Positions 1-10,696 of a stretch of 64,000 nt of DNA are shown in pieces; the first letter of the stretch is position 1; each line of letters begins with the position of its first letter. Under the pieces are notes generated by a model that was given only the letters and a program-made list of their open reading frames with translations, had not been told where the DNA came from and made no database searches. Source of the stretch: Pseudomonadota bacterium (GTDB taxonomy: Bacteria > Pseudomonadota > Gammaproteobacteria > Burkholderiales > Burkholderiaceae_C); contig JAJZVU010000002.1 in the NCBI GenBank assembly GCA_021845505.1, positions 113,552-177,551 on the forward strand, in the 5' to 3' direction. The position numbers and the translations under genes are program-made.

Positions 1-295
1 AGAGCACCGCCGGCAGCGCCACCAGCAGCGCGGCCAGCATGGTCAGCTTCAGCGGGACCAGGAACGGCGTGATGACCCCGATGGCGATCATGCTCGAGCC
101 ATGAGGCAGGTGGGAGATCAGCGGTCGCGCCAGCAGGTCGAACAATCCCGACGGCCCGGGGTAGACCACCAGCACCGCGAACACCACCCCCACCGCGATC
201 AAGGCGCGGATCAGGCGATTGCGCAACTCGATGAGGTGGGAAACGAAAGGCTGCTCGCCCAGCGGATCGGGCTCGGTGGTCGGTGTTTCGCTCAC
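1..295 (-). CDS. tatC: Sec-independent translocase subunit TatC, N-terminal part (partial)
   Basis: TatC is the polytopic inner-membrane receptor of the twin-arginine pathway; with TatB it binds the RR signal peptide of folded, often cofactor-bearing proteins. Only the first 98 residues are present; the C-terminal part lies beyond the left edge. The N-terminus has the family hallmark FVSHLIELRNRL (about residues 17-28) followed by the first membrane helix (about 29-46) and the periplasmic loop leading to a second helix. I place the start at a GTG at 295 because the conserved N-terminus follows directly and no better in-frame start is seen. It is the last visible gene of the his-tatABC run, 88 bases after tatB. 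Confidence 0.92.
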   Translation of the reverse strand, partial: MSETPTTEPDPLGEQPFVSHLIELRNRLIRALIAVGVVFAVLVVYPGPSGLFDLLARPLISHLPHGSSMIAIGVITPFLVPLKLTMLAALLVALPAVL

Positions 296-383
296 TGCAC
301 GGGCTCAGGGCGTAGGGGGGATGCGGCCCGCGCGCTTGGCGCGCCGGGCCCGTCGGGCTGCACAGGCATCGCGCCCATGCCGC

Positions 384-899
384 TCAATTGCGCGAACGCT
401 CGCGAAAGCGGGCCATGCGCGCCGCGCCCGACAGCGCATGGCCGCGCAGGCGGGAATGCCGGCGATACCACAACGGAACCGAATTCGAGCCGATGCGCTT
501 GAGCCGCTTGGGTCGACCCGGCGCGGCCAGGTACGGCCCCGCCTGCGCATCGTCGGGCGCCGCCTGCGCATCGGTGGCGTCGCCGGCGGCGGCCATTCCC
601 GGCAGGCCGGAGGTGGCTTCCTTCCAGGCGCTGTCGAAATCCTGGCGCACCTCGCTGAGGTTCTTCGACACCGTGCTGCGGATGTCCTGCAACGAGGACT
701 CGACGCTGGACTTGACGCCGCGCAGGTCGTCGAGTTCGATCTGGCGGTTGACCTCGGCCTTGACGTCGGCCATGTAGCGCTGGGCACGCCCCATCAGGTT
801 GCCCACGGTGCGCGCGACCCGCGGCAGCTTCTCGGGGCCGAGCACGATCAGCGCGACCACCCCGATGACTCCGAGTTCGGAAATACCGATGTCGAACAT
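384..899 (-). CDS. tatB: Sec-independent translocase subunit TatB
   Basis: TatB forms the substrate-receptor complex with TatC. The 171-residue protein has the expected layout: a single N-terminal membrane helix (about residues 6-21), the Gly-Pro hinge in VLGPEKLP, an amphipathic helix (about 23-45), a long charged helical region, and a low-complexity basic tail. The tail (about 125-171) is arginine-rich, which is common for TatB in GC-rich betaproteobacteria. It starts with ATG, 56 bases after the tatA stop, and is read in the same direction as tatA and tatC. Confidence 0.95.
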   Translation of the reverse strand: MFDIGISELGVIGVVALIVLGPEKLPRVARTVGNLMGRAQRYMADVKAEVNRQIELDDLRGVKSSVESSLQDIRSTVSKNLSEVRQDFDSAWKEATSGLPGMAAAGDATDAQAAPDDAQAGPYLAAPGRPKRLKRIGSNSVPLWYRRHSRLRGHALSGAARMARFRERSRN

Positions 900-955
900 G
901 GCTCAGGACCGGCGGGCGCGCCCGGCGCGCGCGACACCGCCGGCAGGCAGGGAGT

Positions 956-1201
956 TCAGGACTTTTCCTTTGCCTCGACGTCGATCGCGTCCTTGTGCGC
1001 AGCGGCCTCGGGCGCCTGCGCGGCGAGCTGCTTGTCGGGCGCCGCAGGCGCCTGCGGGTTGTCGCCCTCGCGCATGCCTTCCTTGAAACCCTTGACCGCC
1101 GAGCCGAGGTCGCTGCCGATGTTCTTCAGCTTCTTCGTGCCGAAGACCATCATGACGATGACCAGCACGATCAGCCAATGCCAGATGCTCAATGAACCCA
1201 T
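956..1201 (-). CDS. tatA: Sec-independent translocase subunit TatA
   Basis: TatA is the pore-forming subunit that oligomerises when the TatBC complex is loaded. The 81-residue protein has a membrane helix at about residues 6-20, the invariant Phe-Gly of VFGTKKL at the helix end, an amphipathic helix, and an Ala/Pro-rich acidic tail. Length is typical (70-90). It lies 184 bases after hisE on the same strand. Betaproteobacteria often have an HIT-family gene between hisE and tatA; none is visible in this gap, which holds no ORF I can support. Confidence 0.95.
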   Translation of the reverse strand: MGSLSIWHWLIVLVIVMMVFGTKKLKNIGSDLGSAVKGFKEGMREGDNPQAPAAPDKQLAAQAPEAAAHKDAIDVEAKEKS

Positions 1202-1385
1202 GGTCGAACCTCCTGCGCGCCTCCAGTCGAGATCGCGCTTGCGCGGGCGAAACCGCCCAGAACGTGGAAATGCAGGCGCAAGGACCTCCTGCCCGCAGTG
1301 ATGCCGTCGCGGGGACGCGGTGCCGAACCGCCGCCCCGACCCGGCTGCGCCGCCAGCCGCGCATCGAAAACCCTCATTTTACCGG

Positions 1386-1754
1386 TCAGGGCGGAGCCGC
1401 AGGCGCGGGGCCGCCCCGCGACGCGAATTCCTCCAGGCCGGACAGTCCCTGCCTGCGCGCGAGTTCGGCCAGCACCTCGCGCGGGGAGATGCCATGCGCG
1501 ACCAGCGCCACCAGGGTATGAAACCACAGGTCGGCCGCCTCGTACACCAGCTGGCCGCGCTGCCCCCCCTTGGCCGCCAGCACGAACTCGGTGGCCTCCT
1601 CGCCGACCTTCTTCAGCACCGCGTCCTCGCCGCGCGAGTACAGCCGGGCGACGTAGGACTTGTCCGGATCGGCGCCGCGGCGCGATTCGATGACCTCGGC
1701 CAGGCGCTCCAGCACCTCGTCGGAGCCTGCCGGGGCGGGTTGTTCCGGGGTCAT
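1386..1754 (-). CDS. hisE: Phosphoribosyl-ATP pyrophosphatase
   Basis: HisE hydrolyses PR-ATP to PR-AMP and pyrophosphate, step 2 of histidine synthesis. The 122-residue all-helical protein has the MazG-like core: the acidic pair in KVGEEATEF (about residues 51-59) and the distal YEAADLWFH (about 69-77), which bind Mg and the triphosphate. The ATG overlaps the hisI stop as ATGA, so the pair is translationally coupled. HisE is separate from HisI here, unlike the fused HisIE of enterobacteria. The longer open frame upstream is antisense read-through inside hisI and is not used. Confidence 0.95.
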   Translation of the reverse strand: MTPEQPAPAGSDEVLERLAEVIESRRGADPDKSYVARLYSRGEDAVLKKVGEEATEFVLAAKGGQRGQLVYEAADLWFHTLVALVAHGISPREVLAELARRQGLSGLEEFASRGGPAPAAPP

Positions 1755-2149
1755 CGGTAGATCTCCCGCGGGTCCTTCAGCACCGGGTCGACGCTGTGCC
1801 AACCGTCGGGTTGCAGTTCCCGGTAGAAGCAGGCATGCCTGCCGGTATGGCAGGCGATCGACGGCTCGTGGCCAAGCTGGCGCACCTTCAGCAGCACCAC
1901 GTCGCCGTCGCAGTCCAGGCGGATGGACTGCACCTTCTGCACGTGCCCGGATTCCTCGCCCTTGTGCCACAGCCGCTGGCGCGATCGCGACCAGTACACC
2001 GCCTCGCCGAGCTCGCGGGTGCGCGCCAGCGCATCGCGGTTCATCCACGCGACCATCAGCACGTCGCCGCTGCCGGCTTCCTGCACCACGGCGGTCACCA
2101 GACCCTGCGCATCCCAGCGCACGGCGTCCAGCCAGTCGTCTTCGCTCAT
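1751..2149 (-). CDS. hisI: Phosphoribosyl-AMP cyclohydrolase
   Basis: HisI opens the adenine ring of PR-AMP (step 3 of histidine synthesis). The 132-residue zinc enzyme shows its fixed motifs: WSRSRQRLW followed by KGEESG (about residues 49-64), the metal-binding RLDCDGDV (about 73-80) and the Cys-containing [11 protein letters not shown] (about 93-103). I use the ATG at 2149 (MSEDDWLD) instead of an upstream in-frame start at 2182, because family members begin at this point. The stop overlaps hisE by four bases. Confidence 0.95.
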   Translation of the reverse strand: MSEDDWLDAVRWDAQGLVTAVVQEAGSGDVLMVAWMNRDALARTRELGEAVYWSRSRQRLWHKGEESGHVQKVQSIRLDCDGDVVLLKVRQLGHEPSIACHTGRHACFYRELQPDGWHSVDPVLKDPREIYR

Positions 2150-2186
2150 GTTCCCAGTGTAGCCAGCGCGGCGGCGCGGCACGCCG

Positions 2187-2960
<774 letters not shown>

Positions 2961-2978
2961 GGCGGTCGCCAGCGGCCC

Positions 2979-3722
2979 TCAGCTGCGCTCGACGGCGTCG
3001 ACGCGCTGCAGCGCGGAGGCGAAATCCAGCGCGCCGGTGTAGATGGCCCGGCCGCAGATCACCCCTTCGACCCCGCTGGCCTCGATGTCCAGCAGGCGTT
3101 CGATGTCGGCCATCGAGGCCAGCCCGCCGGAGGCGATCACCGGCACGCTCAGCGCCTCGGCCAGCCGCAGCGTGGCGTCGATGTTCAGGCCGCTGAGCAT
3201 GCCGTCGCGCCCGATGTCGGTATAGATCACCGCCTCCACGCCATAGTCCTCGAACTTGCGCGCCAGCCCGATGACCTCGTGGCCCGTGAGCTTGCTCCAG
3301 CCGTCGGTGGCCACCTTGCCGTCGCGGGCGTCCAGGCCGACGATGATGTGGCCGCCGAACGCGCTGCACGCCTCTTTCAGGAAGCCCGGGTTCTTCACCG
3401 CGGCGGTGCCGATGATCACATAGCTCAGCCCGTCGTCCAGATAGCGCTCGATGGTCTCGAGGTCGCGAATGCCCCCGCCCAGTTGCACGGGAATGTCGTC
3501 ACCCACCGCGCGCAGGATGGAGCGGATCGCCGGCTCGTTCTCCGGCCTGCCGGCGAAGGCGCCGTTGAGGTCGACCAGATGCAGGCGGCGCGCGCCCTGC
3601 TCGACCCAATGCCTGGCCATCGCCGCCGGGTCGGAGGAGAACACGGTCGCGGCCTGCATCTCCCCCTGCTCGAGGCGGACGCACTGGCCGTTTTTCAGAT
3701 CGATCGCTGGGATCAGCAGCAT
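2979..3722 (-). CDS. hisA: ProFAR isomerase (HisA)
   Basis: HisA is the TIM-barrel isomerase converting ProFAR to PRFAR (step 4). The 247-residue protein begins [17 protein letters not shown]; the Asp of AIDL (about residue 8) is catalytic and the second, in the strand [10 protein letters not shown] (about residue 130), is present. QLGGGIRD and the late ASGGLASM are the phosphate grippers. The open frame extends far upstream, but the start at 3722 matches the family. It lies 65 bases after hisH. Confidence 0.97.
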   Translation of the reverse strand: MLLIPAIDLKNGQCVRLEQGEMQAATVFSSDPAAMARHWVEQGARRLHLVDLNGAFAGRPENEPAIRSILRAVGDDIPVQLGGGIRDLETIERYLDDGLSYVIIGTAAVKNPGFLKEACSAFGGHIIVGLDARDGKVATDGWSKLTGHEVIGLARKFEDYGVEAVIYTDIGRDGMLSGLNIDATLRLAEALSVPVIASGGLASMADIERLLDIEASGVEGVICGRAIYTGALDFASALQRVDAVERS

Positions 3723-3787
3723 GGGCTGGGGAACGCGGGGAGGATGGACGAAAGATGGGGCCCGCCGGCGTGCCTGCAAGGGCGCCC

Positions 3788-4447
3788 TCAAGGTTTCCAG
3801 GCCAGAAAATTCCGATACAGCTCGAGTCCCGCCGAGGCACTCTTTTCCGGGTGGAATTGCGTCGCGAAAATGGTAGCGTGGCAGATTGCGCTTGCAAATG
3901 TCACGCCATATTCGGTCTGCCCGGCAATGTTGCGTGCGTCCGACGGATCCGCGTAGAAACTGTGCACGAAATAGAACGCCGCACGGTCGGCGATTCCCCG
4001 CCACATCGGATGCACGCCGCCGTCGTGCGCAATCTGCCGCACCGTGTTCCACCCCATGTGGGGCACCTTGTAGCGGCTGCCGTCGCTCTGGCGCCGGCCC
4101 TGCAGCTCGAAGCGCCGCACGCTGCCGGGGATCAGCCCGAGGCCGTCGGTCGGGCCCTCGTCGCTGCGCTCGAGCAGCATCTGCATTCCCACACACACGC
4201 CGAACAGGGGCTTGGCCGCGGCCACGGCCCCCAGCACCGCCTGCTGCAGCCCCGACCGACGCAACTCGCGCATGCAGTCGGGCATCGCCCCCTGCCCGGG
4301 CAACACCAGGCGATCGGCCTGCGCCACCTGCTGCGGGTCGGAGCTGACCACCACCTGCCACGGCAATCCCTTGGCCACGTGTTCCAGCGCCTGGGAAACC
4401 GAGCGCAGGTTGCCCATGCCGTAATCGACGATCGCGACGCTTTTCAT
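3788..4447 (-). CDS. hisH: Imidazole glycerol phosphate synthase, glutaminase subunit
   Basis: HisH is the class I glutamine amidotransferase that feeds ammonia to HisF. The 219-residue protein has the N-terminal DYGMGNLRS signature, the nucleophile Cys in [11 protein letters not shown] (about residue 85) and the His of ATQFHPEKS near the C-terminus (about 197-205), followed by the conserved glutamate. It lies between hisB (55 bases upstream) and hisA. Its base composition in the first half is a little lower in GC than its neighbours. Confidence 0.97.
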   Translation of the reverse strand: MKSVAIVDYGMGNLRSVSQALEHVAKGLPWQVVVSSDPQQVAQADRLVLPGQGAMPDCMRELRRSGLQQAVLGAVAAAKPLFGVCVGMQMLLERSDEGPTDGLGLIPGSVRRFELQGRRQSDGSRYKVPHMGWNTVRQIAHDGGVHPMWRGIADRAAFYFVHSFYADPSDARNIAGQTEYGVTFASAICHATIFATQFHPEKSASAGLELYRNFLAWKP

Positions 4448-4502
4448 GCGGCTGCGGACTGGAGGGGTGCGATGGCGCGCGAGCCGTCGCCTGGCGGCGG
4501 CG

Positions 4503-5090
4503 TCAAAGGCTGCCCTTGGTCGAGGGGATCTGCCGCGCCAGGCGCGGGTCGGGCTCGACGGCCTGGCGCAGCGCCCGGCCGAAGGCCTTGAACACCGTCT
4601 CGCACTGATGATGGGAGTTGTCGCCCCGCAGATTGTCCACGTGGACGGTGATCAGCGAGTGGTTGACCAGGCCCTGGAAGAACTCGTGCGCCAGCTCGAC
4701 GTCGAAGCTGCCGATGCTCGAGCGGGTGAACTCCACCCGCCACAGCAGCCCCGGACGCCCCGACAGGTCGACGACCACCCGCGACAAGGCCTCGTCCAGC
4801 GGCACGTAGGCATGCCCGTAGCGCCGCAGGCCCATCTTGTCGCCCAGCGCCTTGGCCAGCGCCTGGCCGAGGGTGATCCCCACGTCCTCGACGGTGTGGT
4901 GGCCGTCGATATGCAGGTCGCCGGCTGCCCGCACCTTCAGGTCGAACGCGCCATGCCGGGCGATCTGATCGAGCATGTGGTCGAAGAAGCCGATGCCGGT
5001 ATGCAGTTCGGAGCGGCCGCTGCCGTCGAGGTCGATTTCGACCTCGATGCGGGTTTCGGCTGTCTGGCGCAGGACGCTGGCGGTACGCAT
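4503..5090 (-). CDS. hisB: Imidazoleglycerol-phosphate dehydratase
   Basis: HisB dehydrates IGP to imidazole acetol phosphate. This is the monofunctional 195-residue dehydratase: it contains only the IGPD domain and no N-terminal HAD-type histidinol phosphatase as in E. coli, so the phosphatase must be encoded elsewhere. The duplicated metal-binding motifs [13 protein letters not shown] (about residues 73-85) and the later [12 protein letters not shown] (about 166-177) are intact. The ATG at 5090 was chosen over longer in-frame reads into hisC; spacing to hisC is 10 bases. Confidence 0.96.
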   Translation of the reverse strand: MRTASVLRQTAETRIEVEIDLDGSGRSELHTGIGFFDHMLDQIARHGAFDLKVRAAGDLHIDGHHTVEDVGITLGQALAKALGDKMGLRRYGHAYVPLDEALSRVVVDLSGRPGLLWRVEFTRSSIGSFDVELAHEFFQGLVNHSLITVHVDNLRGDNSHHQCETVFKAFGRALRQAVEPDPRLARQIPSTKGSL

Positions 5091-5100
5091 GATGGCCCGA

Positions 5101-6183
5101 TTATTCACCAAGCCCGGCCTGCAGGATCTGCCGCAGCGCTTCCACCAGTGCGGCGCACTGCGCCTCGGTGCCGATGGTGATGCGCAGGAATTCGGCGATT
5201 CGCTGCGGACGCTGGAAGTGCCGCACCAGGATGCGCCGCTCGCGCAACGCCGCCGCCAGCGCCTGCGCGTCGCGCCCGGGATGGCGGGCGAACACGAAAT
5301 TGGCCGCCGACGGCAGCACCTCGAAACCGAGTTCGAGCAACTGGGCGCAGAGTTGTTCGCGGCTGCCGACAATGCGCGACAGGGTGTGCGCCAGCCAGGT
5401 GTCGTCCTGCAGCGCGGCGGTCGCGCCGGCCAGCGCCAGCCGGTCCAGCGGGTAGGAATTGAAGCTGTTCTTGACCCGGTTCAGGCCCTCGATCAGATCG
5501 GCCTGGCCGAGCGCGTAGCCGACCCGCAGCCCGGCCAGCGCGCGCGCCTTCGACAGGGTGCGCACCACCAGCAGCTGCGGATGGCGGTCGATCAGCGTGA
5601 CCGCGCTTTGCGCGCCGAAATCCACATAGGCCTCGTCGACCACCACCACCGATTCGCGGTTGCCCTGCAGCAGCCGCTCGATGTCGTGCAGCGGCAGCGC
5701 GATGCCCGTCGGGGCGTTCGGGTTGGCGAACACGATGCCGGCATTCGGACCGGCATCCAGGTAATCCTGCACCCGCAGCCGGAATTCGCCGTCCAGCGGC
5801 AGCATGCGGGTGGCGATGCCGTACAGCGCGGCGTACACCGGATAGAAGCTGTAGCTGATGTCGGGCAGCAGCAACTCGCGGGGGTGGCGCAACAGCGCCA
5901 TGAACACATGCGCCAGCACCTCGTCGGAGCCGTTGCCGACGAACACCTGCTCGGGCTGCAGCCGGTGGTGCTGGGCGATGACCTGCCTGAGCTGGCTGCA
6001 GTCGGGGTCGGGATACAACCGCAAGTCCTCGCCGGCGGCCTCGCGGATGGCCTGCAGCACCCGCAGGCTGGGCGCGTACGGGCATTCGTTGGTGTTGAGC
6101 TTGATCAGCCCGCCGATGCGCGGCTGCTCGCCGGGCACGTAGGGCTGCAGCCCCTGCACCGACTCGCTCCAGTAGCGGCTCAT
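5101..6183 (-). CDS. hisC: Histidinol-phosphate aminotransferase
   Basis: HisC is a PLP-dependent fold-type I aminotransferase that makes histidinol phosphate from imidazole acetol phosphate and glutamate. The 360-residue protein shows NTNECPY near the N-terminus, GNGSDEVL (cofactor phosphate region, about residue 83), NPNAPTG (about 153-159), the Asp-Glu-Ala-Tyr segment, and the Schiff-base lysine in [15 protein letters not shown] (about 212-226). It starts one base before hisD ends, so the two genes are effectively abutting. Confidence 0.97.
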   Translation of the reverse strand: MSRYWSESVQGLQPYVPGEQPRIGGLIKLNTNECPYAPSLRVLQAIREAAGEDLRLYPDPDCSQLRQVIAQHHRLQPEQVFVGNGSDEVLAHVFMALLRHPRELLLPDISYSFYPVYAALYGIATRMLPLDGEFRLRVQDYLDAGPNAGIVFANPNAPTGIALPLHDIERLLQGNRESVVVVDEAYVDFGAQSAVTLIDRHPQLLVVRTLSKARALAGLRVGYALGQADLIEGLNRVKNSFNSYPLDRLALAGATAALQDDTWLAHTLSRIVGSREQLCAQLLELGFEVLPSAANFVFARHPGRDAQALAAALRERRILVRHFQRPQRIAEFLRITIGTEAQCAALVEALRQILQAGLGE

Positions 6184-6184
6184 G

Positions 6185-7525
6185 TCAACGCGCCTGCTCG
6201 TCGCCGCGCTGCAGGCGCATCTGCGCCGCGTTGGCGTGGGCCTGCAGGCGCTCGCCCTCGCCCAGCACCGACGCGATGCGCCCGAGGCTGTCGGCGCCGC
6301 GCCGGCTGACCTCGATCAGGCTCGTTCGCTTGACAAAGTCATACACGCCAAGAGCCGACGAAAAGCGTGCAGTACCTGAGGTCGGCAGCACATGGTTCGG
6401 CCCTGCGCAGTAGTCGCCCAGGGATTCCGAGGTATACGCCCCGAGGAAGATCGCCCCCGCATGACGCAGGCGGTCGGCCCAGACGCGGGCGTCGCGCGTG
6501 GCCAGTTCCAGGTGCTCGGGGGCGATGCGATCGGCCAGTGCGCAGGCCTGCTCGAGGTCGCGCACCCGGATCAACGCCCCGCGGCCGCGCAGCGAGGCCT
6601 CGATGATCGCGCGCCGCGACATGCCGGGCAGCAGCCGCTGCATCGCCTGCTCGACCTGCTCGATGTAGCCGGGGTCGGGGCACAGCAGGATGCTTTGCGC
6701 GAGTTCGTCGTGCTCGGCCTGGCTGAACAGGTCCATCGCGACCCAGTCGGCAGGGGTGCTGCCATCGGCGATGACCAGGATTTCCGAGGGCCCGGCGATC
6801 ATGTCGATGCCGCAGACCCCGAACACCCGGCGCTTGGCCGCGGCGACGTAGGCATTGCCCGGGCCGGTGATCTTGTCCACCTTGGGGATGGTCGCGGTGC
6901 CGAAGGCCAGCGCACCCACCGCCTGCGCCCCGCCGAGCGCGAACGCGCGGTCGACCCCGGCGACCGCCGCGGCGGCCAGCACCAGCGGATTGCGCTCGCC
7001 TTCGGGAGTGGGAACGACCATGACGATCTCGCCCACCCCCGCGACATGCGCCGGGATCGCGTTCATCAGCACCGACGACGGGTAGGCTGCCTTGCCTCCG
7101 GGAACGTAGATTCCCACCCGATCCAGCGGGGTGAGCTTCTGCCCCAGCAGCGTGCCGTCGGCGTCGTGGTATTCCCAGCTGCCTCCCATCTGCTGCAACT
7201 GGCGCTGGTGGTAGGAGCGGATGCGCTGCGCCGCCGCCTGCAGCGCGTCGCGCTGCTCGGCCGGGATCGCGGCCAGCGCAGCCTGGAGTTCCTGCTGGGA
7301 GATCTCCAGCTCGGCGATGCTGCCGCAAGACACCCTGTCCAGGCGCCGGGTGTAGTCCAGCACCGCCGGGTCGCCCTCGCGCTGCACCCGCTCCAGGATC
7401 TCGGCCACCCGCGTATCGATCGCGGAGTTCTGCTCCGAGATCTGCCGGAACAGTTCGGTGTAGCGCTGTTCGAAATCGGGCGCCGAGGTGTCGAGGCGGC
7501 GCAGGCTCAGGCCGGGATCGGGCAT
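6185..7525 (-). CDS. hisD: Histidinol dehydrogenase
   Basis: HisD carries out the last two oxidation steps, histidinol to histidine, with NAD and zinc. The 446-residue protein contains the signature [16 protein letters not shown] (about residues 195-210), the glycine-rich AGPSEILV, and the zinc/catalytic segments [11 protein letters not shown] (about 255-265) and RIAPEHLEL (about 335). The start [10 protein letters not shown] at 7525 is preferred to longer in-frame reads through hisG. Only two bases separate it from the hisG stop. Confidence 0.97.
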   Translation of the reverse strand: MPDPGLSLRRLDTSAPDFEQRYTELFRQISEQNSAIDTRVAEILERVQREGDPAVLDYTRRLDRVSCGSIAELEISQQELQAALAAIPAEQRDALQAAAQRIRSYHQRQLQQMGGSWEYHDADGTLLGQKLTPLDRVGIYVPGGKAAYPSSVLMNAIPAHVAGVGEIVMVVPTPEGERNPLVLAAAAVAGVDRAFALGGAQAVGALAFGTATIPKVDKITGPGNAYVAAAKRRVFGVCGIDMIAGPSEILVIADGSTPADWVAMDLFSQAEHDELAQSILLCPDPGYIEQVEQAMQRLLPGMSRRAIIEASLRGRGALIRVRDLEQACALADRIAPEHLELATRDARVWADRLRHAGAIFLGAYTSESLGDYCAGPNHVLPTSGTARFSSALGVYDFVKRTSLIEVSRRGADSLGRIASVLGEGERLQAHANAAQMRLQRGDEQAR

Positions 7526-7527
7526 GA

Positions 7528-8199
7528 TCAGGACGTGGCTGCTGGGGATCGGGCCGCGGCTGCCTCGCGCAGCGCCGCGACCAGCGGACCGAGCGAGGCA
7601 GCACGGGTCTTGAAGGCGGCCTGGTTGACAATCAGCCGCGCGGAGATGTCCAGGATGCGCTCGACCTCGACCAGGCCGTTGGCGCGCAGCGTGCCTCCGG
7701 TGGACACCAGGTCGACGATCGCGTCGGCCATTCCGGTCAGTGGCGCGAGTTCCATCGAGCCGTACAGCTTGACCAGGTCGACATGCACCCCCTTGGCGGC
7801 GAAGTGCTCGCGCGCCAGATTCAGGTACTTGGTGGCCACGCGCAAGCGCGCTCCCTGGCGCACCGCGGCCGGGTAGTCCCACCCCTGCGGCGCGGCCACG
7901 CTCAGGCGGCAGCGGGCGATCCCCAGGTCGACCGGGCGGTACAGGCCGTCGCCGCTGCCGCCGGCGTCGGATTCGAGCAGCACGTCCAGCCCGGCCACGC
8001 CGAAGTCGGCGCCGCCGTAGCGCACGTAGGTCGGCACGTCGCTGGCCCGCACCAGCACCACCCGCAGGTCCTCGCGATTGGTGGCCAGGATCAGCTTGCG
8101 GGTGGACTGCGGATCCTCGGCGACCTCGATTCCGGCACGCCCCAGCAGCGGCAGGGTGTCGTCGAAGATGCGTCCCTTGGACAGCGCGAGTGTCAGCAT
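7528..8199 (-). CDS. hisG: ATP phosphoribosyltransferase, short form
   Basis: HisG catalyses the committed step, ATP + PRPP to PR-ATP. At 223 residues it is the short form, which lacks the C-terminal regulatory domain of the long form and is known to need the HisRS-like partner HisZ for activity and feedback; no hisZ is in this window. Visible motifs are ALSKGRIFD at the N-terminus, the strand GVAGLDVL (about 64-71) and the PRPP-binding loop [18 protein letters not shown] (about 150-167). It is the first his gene, 31 bases after murA, so there is no room for a separate his leader. Confidence 0.96.
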   Translation of the reverse strand: MLTLALSKGRIFDDTLPLLGRAGIEVAEDPQSTRKLILATNREDLRVVLVRASDVPTYVRYGGADFGVAGLDVLLESDAGGSGDGLYRPVDLGIARCRLSVAAPQGWDYPAAVRQGARLRVATKYLNLAREHFAAKGVHVDLVKLYGSMELAPLTGMADAIVDLVSTGGTLRANGLVEVERILDISARLIVNQAAFKTRAASLGPLVAALREAAAARSPAATS

Positions 8200-8230
8200 G
8201 GCGGATGCGGCAGGGGGTTGGCGGCCGGGG

Positions 8231-9499
8231 TCAGCGCAGCCGCTCGATGCGCGCTCCCAGCGACGCGAGCTTGCGCTCCATCGCCTCGTAGCCGCGATCG
8301 AGATGGTAGATGCGCTCGATGCAGGTGCTGCCCTGCGCGACCAGCGCGGCGATCACCAGCCCTGCCGAGGCGCGCAGGTCGGTGGCCATCACCGTGGCCC
8401 CCGACAGGCTGTCGCAGCCCTGCACGACGCAGGTGTTGCCCTCGATGGCGATGCGCGCGCCCAGGCGCACCAGCTCCTGCACGTGCATGAATCGGTTCTC
8501 GAAAATCGTCTCGGTGACCGTCGCGGTGCCGGAGGCGATGCAGTTCAGCGCCATGAACTGGGCCTGCATGTCGGTCGGGAAACCCGGGTATTCACTGGTA
8601 CGCACCGACACCGCGCGCGGACGGCCGCCGGGCATCGATTCGGCGCGCAGGCGGATCCAGTCGGCGCCGCAGTCGATCTGCGCGCCGGCCTCGCGCAGCT
8701 TGTCGAGCAGCGCGTCCAGGTGGCCGGGCACGCAGCCGCGCACCGTCACGTCGCCGCCGGTGGCGGCGGCGGCGCACAGGAACGTCCCGGCTTCGATGCG
8801 ATCGGCCACGATGCCGTGGCTGGCCCCCTGCAATCGCGACACCCCGCGCACGCGCAGGCACGAGCTTCCGGCGCCCTGGATATCGGCCCCCATCGCGATC
8901 AGCATGTTCGCCAGGTCGACCACCTCGGGTTCCTGCGCGGCGTTCTCGATCACCGTCTCGCCGTCGGCCAGGCAGGCGGCCATCAGCAGGTTCTCGGTCC
9001 CGGTGACGGTGATCATGTCGGTGGTGATGCGCGCGCCGCGCAGGCGCCCGCCGGGAACGCTGGCGACGATGTAGCCGTGCTCGACCTCGACCTTCGCGCC
9101 CAGTTGCCGCAGGCCGCGGATATGCTGGTCCACCGGGCGCGCGCCGATCGCGCAACCGCCGGGCAGGCTGACCCGCGCGTGGCCGAAGCGCGCCAGCAGC
9201 GGCCCCAGCACGAGCACCGAAGCGCGCATGGTCTTCACCCGTTCGTAGGGAGCCTCGCACAGGGTGACGCGGTCGGCCTGCAGCACCAGCCGGGTGTCTT
9301 CGCGCTCCAGCTGCACGCCCATCGAGCGCAGCAACTCGCCCAGGGTATGCACGTCCACCAGCCGGGGCGCGCGCTCCAGCCGTACCGGCTGCTCGGTCAG
9401 CAGGCTGGCCGCCATCAGCGGCAGCGCGGCGTTCTTCGCGCCGCTGGCGAGCACTTCACCGTGCAGCGCTGGCCCGCCGTGTATGCGCAGTTTGTCCAT
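8231..9499 (-). CDS. murA: UDP-N-acetylglucosamine 1-carboxyvinyltransferase
   Basis: MurA transfers enolpyruvate from PEP to UDP-GlcNAc, the first committed step of peptidoglycan synthesis, in the cytoplasm. The 422-residue protein begins MDKLRIHGG, has the substrate-binding SGAKNAALP (about 19-27) and the catalytic Cys, the target of fosfomycin, in [12 protein letters not shown] (Cys about 116). It keeps Cys, not Asp, so it should be fosfomycin-sensitive by this criterion (inference). Its position between bolA and hisG is common in betaproteobacteria. Confidence 0.97.
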   Translation of the reverse strand: MDKLRIHGGPALHGEVLASGAKNAALPLMAASLLTEQPVRLERAPRLVDVHTLGELLRSMGVQLEREDTRLVLQADRVTLCEAPYERVKTMRASVLVLGPLLARFGHARVSLPGGCAIGARPVDQHIRGLRQLGAKVEVEHGYIVASVPGGRLRGARITTDMITVTGTENLLMAACLADGETVIENAAQEPEVVDLANMLIAMGADIQGAGSSCLRVRGVSRLQGASHGIVADRIEAGTFLCAAAATGGDVTVRGCVPGHLDALLDKLREAGAQIDCGADWIRLRAESMPGGRPRAVSVRTSEYPGFPTDMQAQFMALNCIASGTATVTETIFENRFMHVQELVRLGARIAIEGNTCVVQGCDSLSGATVMATDLRASAGLVIAALVAQGSTCIERIYHLDRGYEAMERKLASLGARIERLR

Positions 9500-9661
9500 G
9501 AAGGCGCTGGATCGGGGAGATGGGGGCGTGGTTCGCGCTGCCGTGTCGGTCGGCTTGCCGGCCCGCGCTGCCGGGCCGCGCTGCCGGGCCGCGGTGTTGC
9601 ACGGACGGGTCGCGGCGCGCGACGAACCGGACATTCTAGCGGCGACCGCCCCGGCCTTCGC

Positions 9662-9904
9662 TCACTGCGGAATCGCCTCGTCGGGGGCCACGGTGCGCAT
9701 CGACAGCGCGTGCACCTGCTCGCGCATGCGCTCGCCCAGCACCTCGTAGACCAGGCGATGGCGCTGCAGCCGGGTCAGCCCGGCGAAACGCGGGCTGACG
9801 ATGGTGGCGAAAAAGTGCTGGCCGTCTCCCTGCACCTCCAGCCGGGTGCAGGGCAGGCCGGCGGCGATCAGGGCGTGCAGCTCTTCGGGGGTAGGCAGGG
9901 ACAT
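9662..9904 (-). CDS. BolA/IbaG-family protein
   Basis: This small protein (80 residues) has the class-II KH-like BolA fold: a helical start (PTPEELHALI), VQGDGQHFFATIVSPRFAGLTRLQRHRLVYEVL and the terminal helix. The invariant His in LQRHRLVYEVL (about residue 50) is a cluster or metal ligand in the family, usually shared with monothiol glutaredoxins. The gene sits next to murA and downstream of the mla cluster, the genomic place of ibaG in E. coli, so IbaG is the likely ortholog. A 162-base gap separates it from murA. Confidence 0.88.
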   Translation of the reverse strand: MSLPTPEELHALIAAGLPCTRLEVQGDGQHFFATIVSPRFAGLTRLQRHRLVYEVLGERMREQVHALSMRTVAPDEAIPQ

Positions 9905-9940
9905 CGGCGATCCACCTCGATGAAATCCGGGGCCCGACGG

Positions 9941-10696
9941 TCAATTGCGCAGCTTGTAGCCGCGCCGCAGCCAGTTCCAGGCCACCGCGCCGCAAGCCAG
10001 GTTGCCCAGCAGCGCAGCGCCCAGGCAGGTCCAGGGCGACACATCGGAAACCCCGAAGAAACCATAGCGCAACCCGTCGACCAGATAGAAGAAGGGGTTG
10101 AGCCGCGACACGGCGACCCAGAACGGGGGCAGGGTGTAGACCGAGTAGAACACGCCCGACAGGAAGGTCGCCGGGACAATGATGAAATTCTGGAAAGCCG
10201 CCATCTGGTCGAACTTCTCGGCCCAGATCCCCGCCACGATCCCCAGCGAACCCAGCATCGAGGCGCCGAGCACAGCGAACCACAGCGACCACAGCGGCTC
10301 GCGCCATTGCAGCGGAACGAACCAGGCGGTCACGAGCAGCAGGCCGCCGCCGACGAACAGGCCCCGCACCACCGAGGCGCCCACGTAGCCCAGGAACAGC
10401 TGCCAGGGCTCCAGCGGCGAGAGCAGCACGAACACCAGGTTGCCGGTGATCTTGGACTGGATCAGCGACGAGGAACTGTTGGCGAAGGCGTTCTGCAGCA
10501 CGGTCATCATCGCCAGCCCGGGCACCAGGAAGCTGGTGTAGGGAACGCTGCCATACACCTCGATGTGCGAGGCCAGCGCATGGGAGAAGATCAGCAGGTA
10601 GAGCAGGCTGGTGATCACCGGCGCAGCCAGGGTCTGCAGGCCGACCTTCCAGAAGCGCAGCACTTCCTTGCCGAACAGGGTGAGCAGCGAGTTCAT
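9941..10696 (-). CDS. ABC-2 type exporter, permease subunit
   Basis: The 251-residue membrane protein has about six helices with the ABC-2 signature region near the C-terminus. It begins MNSLLTLFGKEVLRFWK and has hydrophobic segments at about 22-45, 58-80, 105-130, 140-165, 170-190 and 225-245. Its ATG overlaps the ATPase stop as ATGA, so the two form one exporter. Similar pairs (YadG/YadH type) often sit between mla genes and bolA in betaproteobacteria. The substrate is unknown. Confidence 0.88.
   Translation of the reverse strand: MNSLLTLFGKEVLRFWKVGLQTLAAPVITSLLYLLIFSHALASHIEVYGSVPYTSFLVPGLAMMTVLQNAFANSSSSLIQSKITGNLVFVLLSPLEPWQLFLGYVGASVVRGLFVGGGLLLVTAWFVPLQWREPLWSLWFAVLGASMLGSLGIVAGIWAEKFDQMAAFQNFIIVPATFLSGVFYSVYTLPPFWVAVSRLNPFFYLVDGLRYGFFGVSDVSPWTCLGAALLGNLACGAVAWNWLRRGYKLRN

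Noticed and set aside
1201..1386. A missing hinT-like gene between hisE and tatA
   Set aside because: The 184-base gap is too short for it and shows no HIT motif; absence is noted, but not treated as a broken gene.
3499..3897. Frameshift between hisA and hisH suggested by a long fused reading frame
   Set aside because: Both proteins are full length in their own frames with correct starts and stops; the fused frame is chance.
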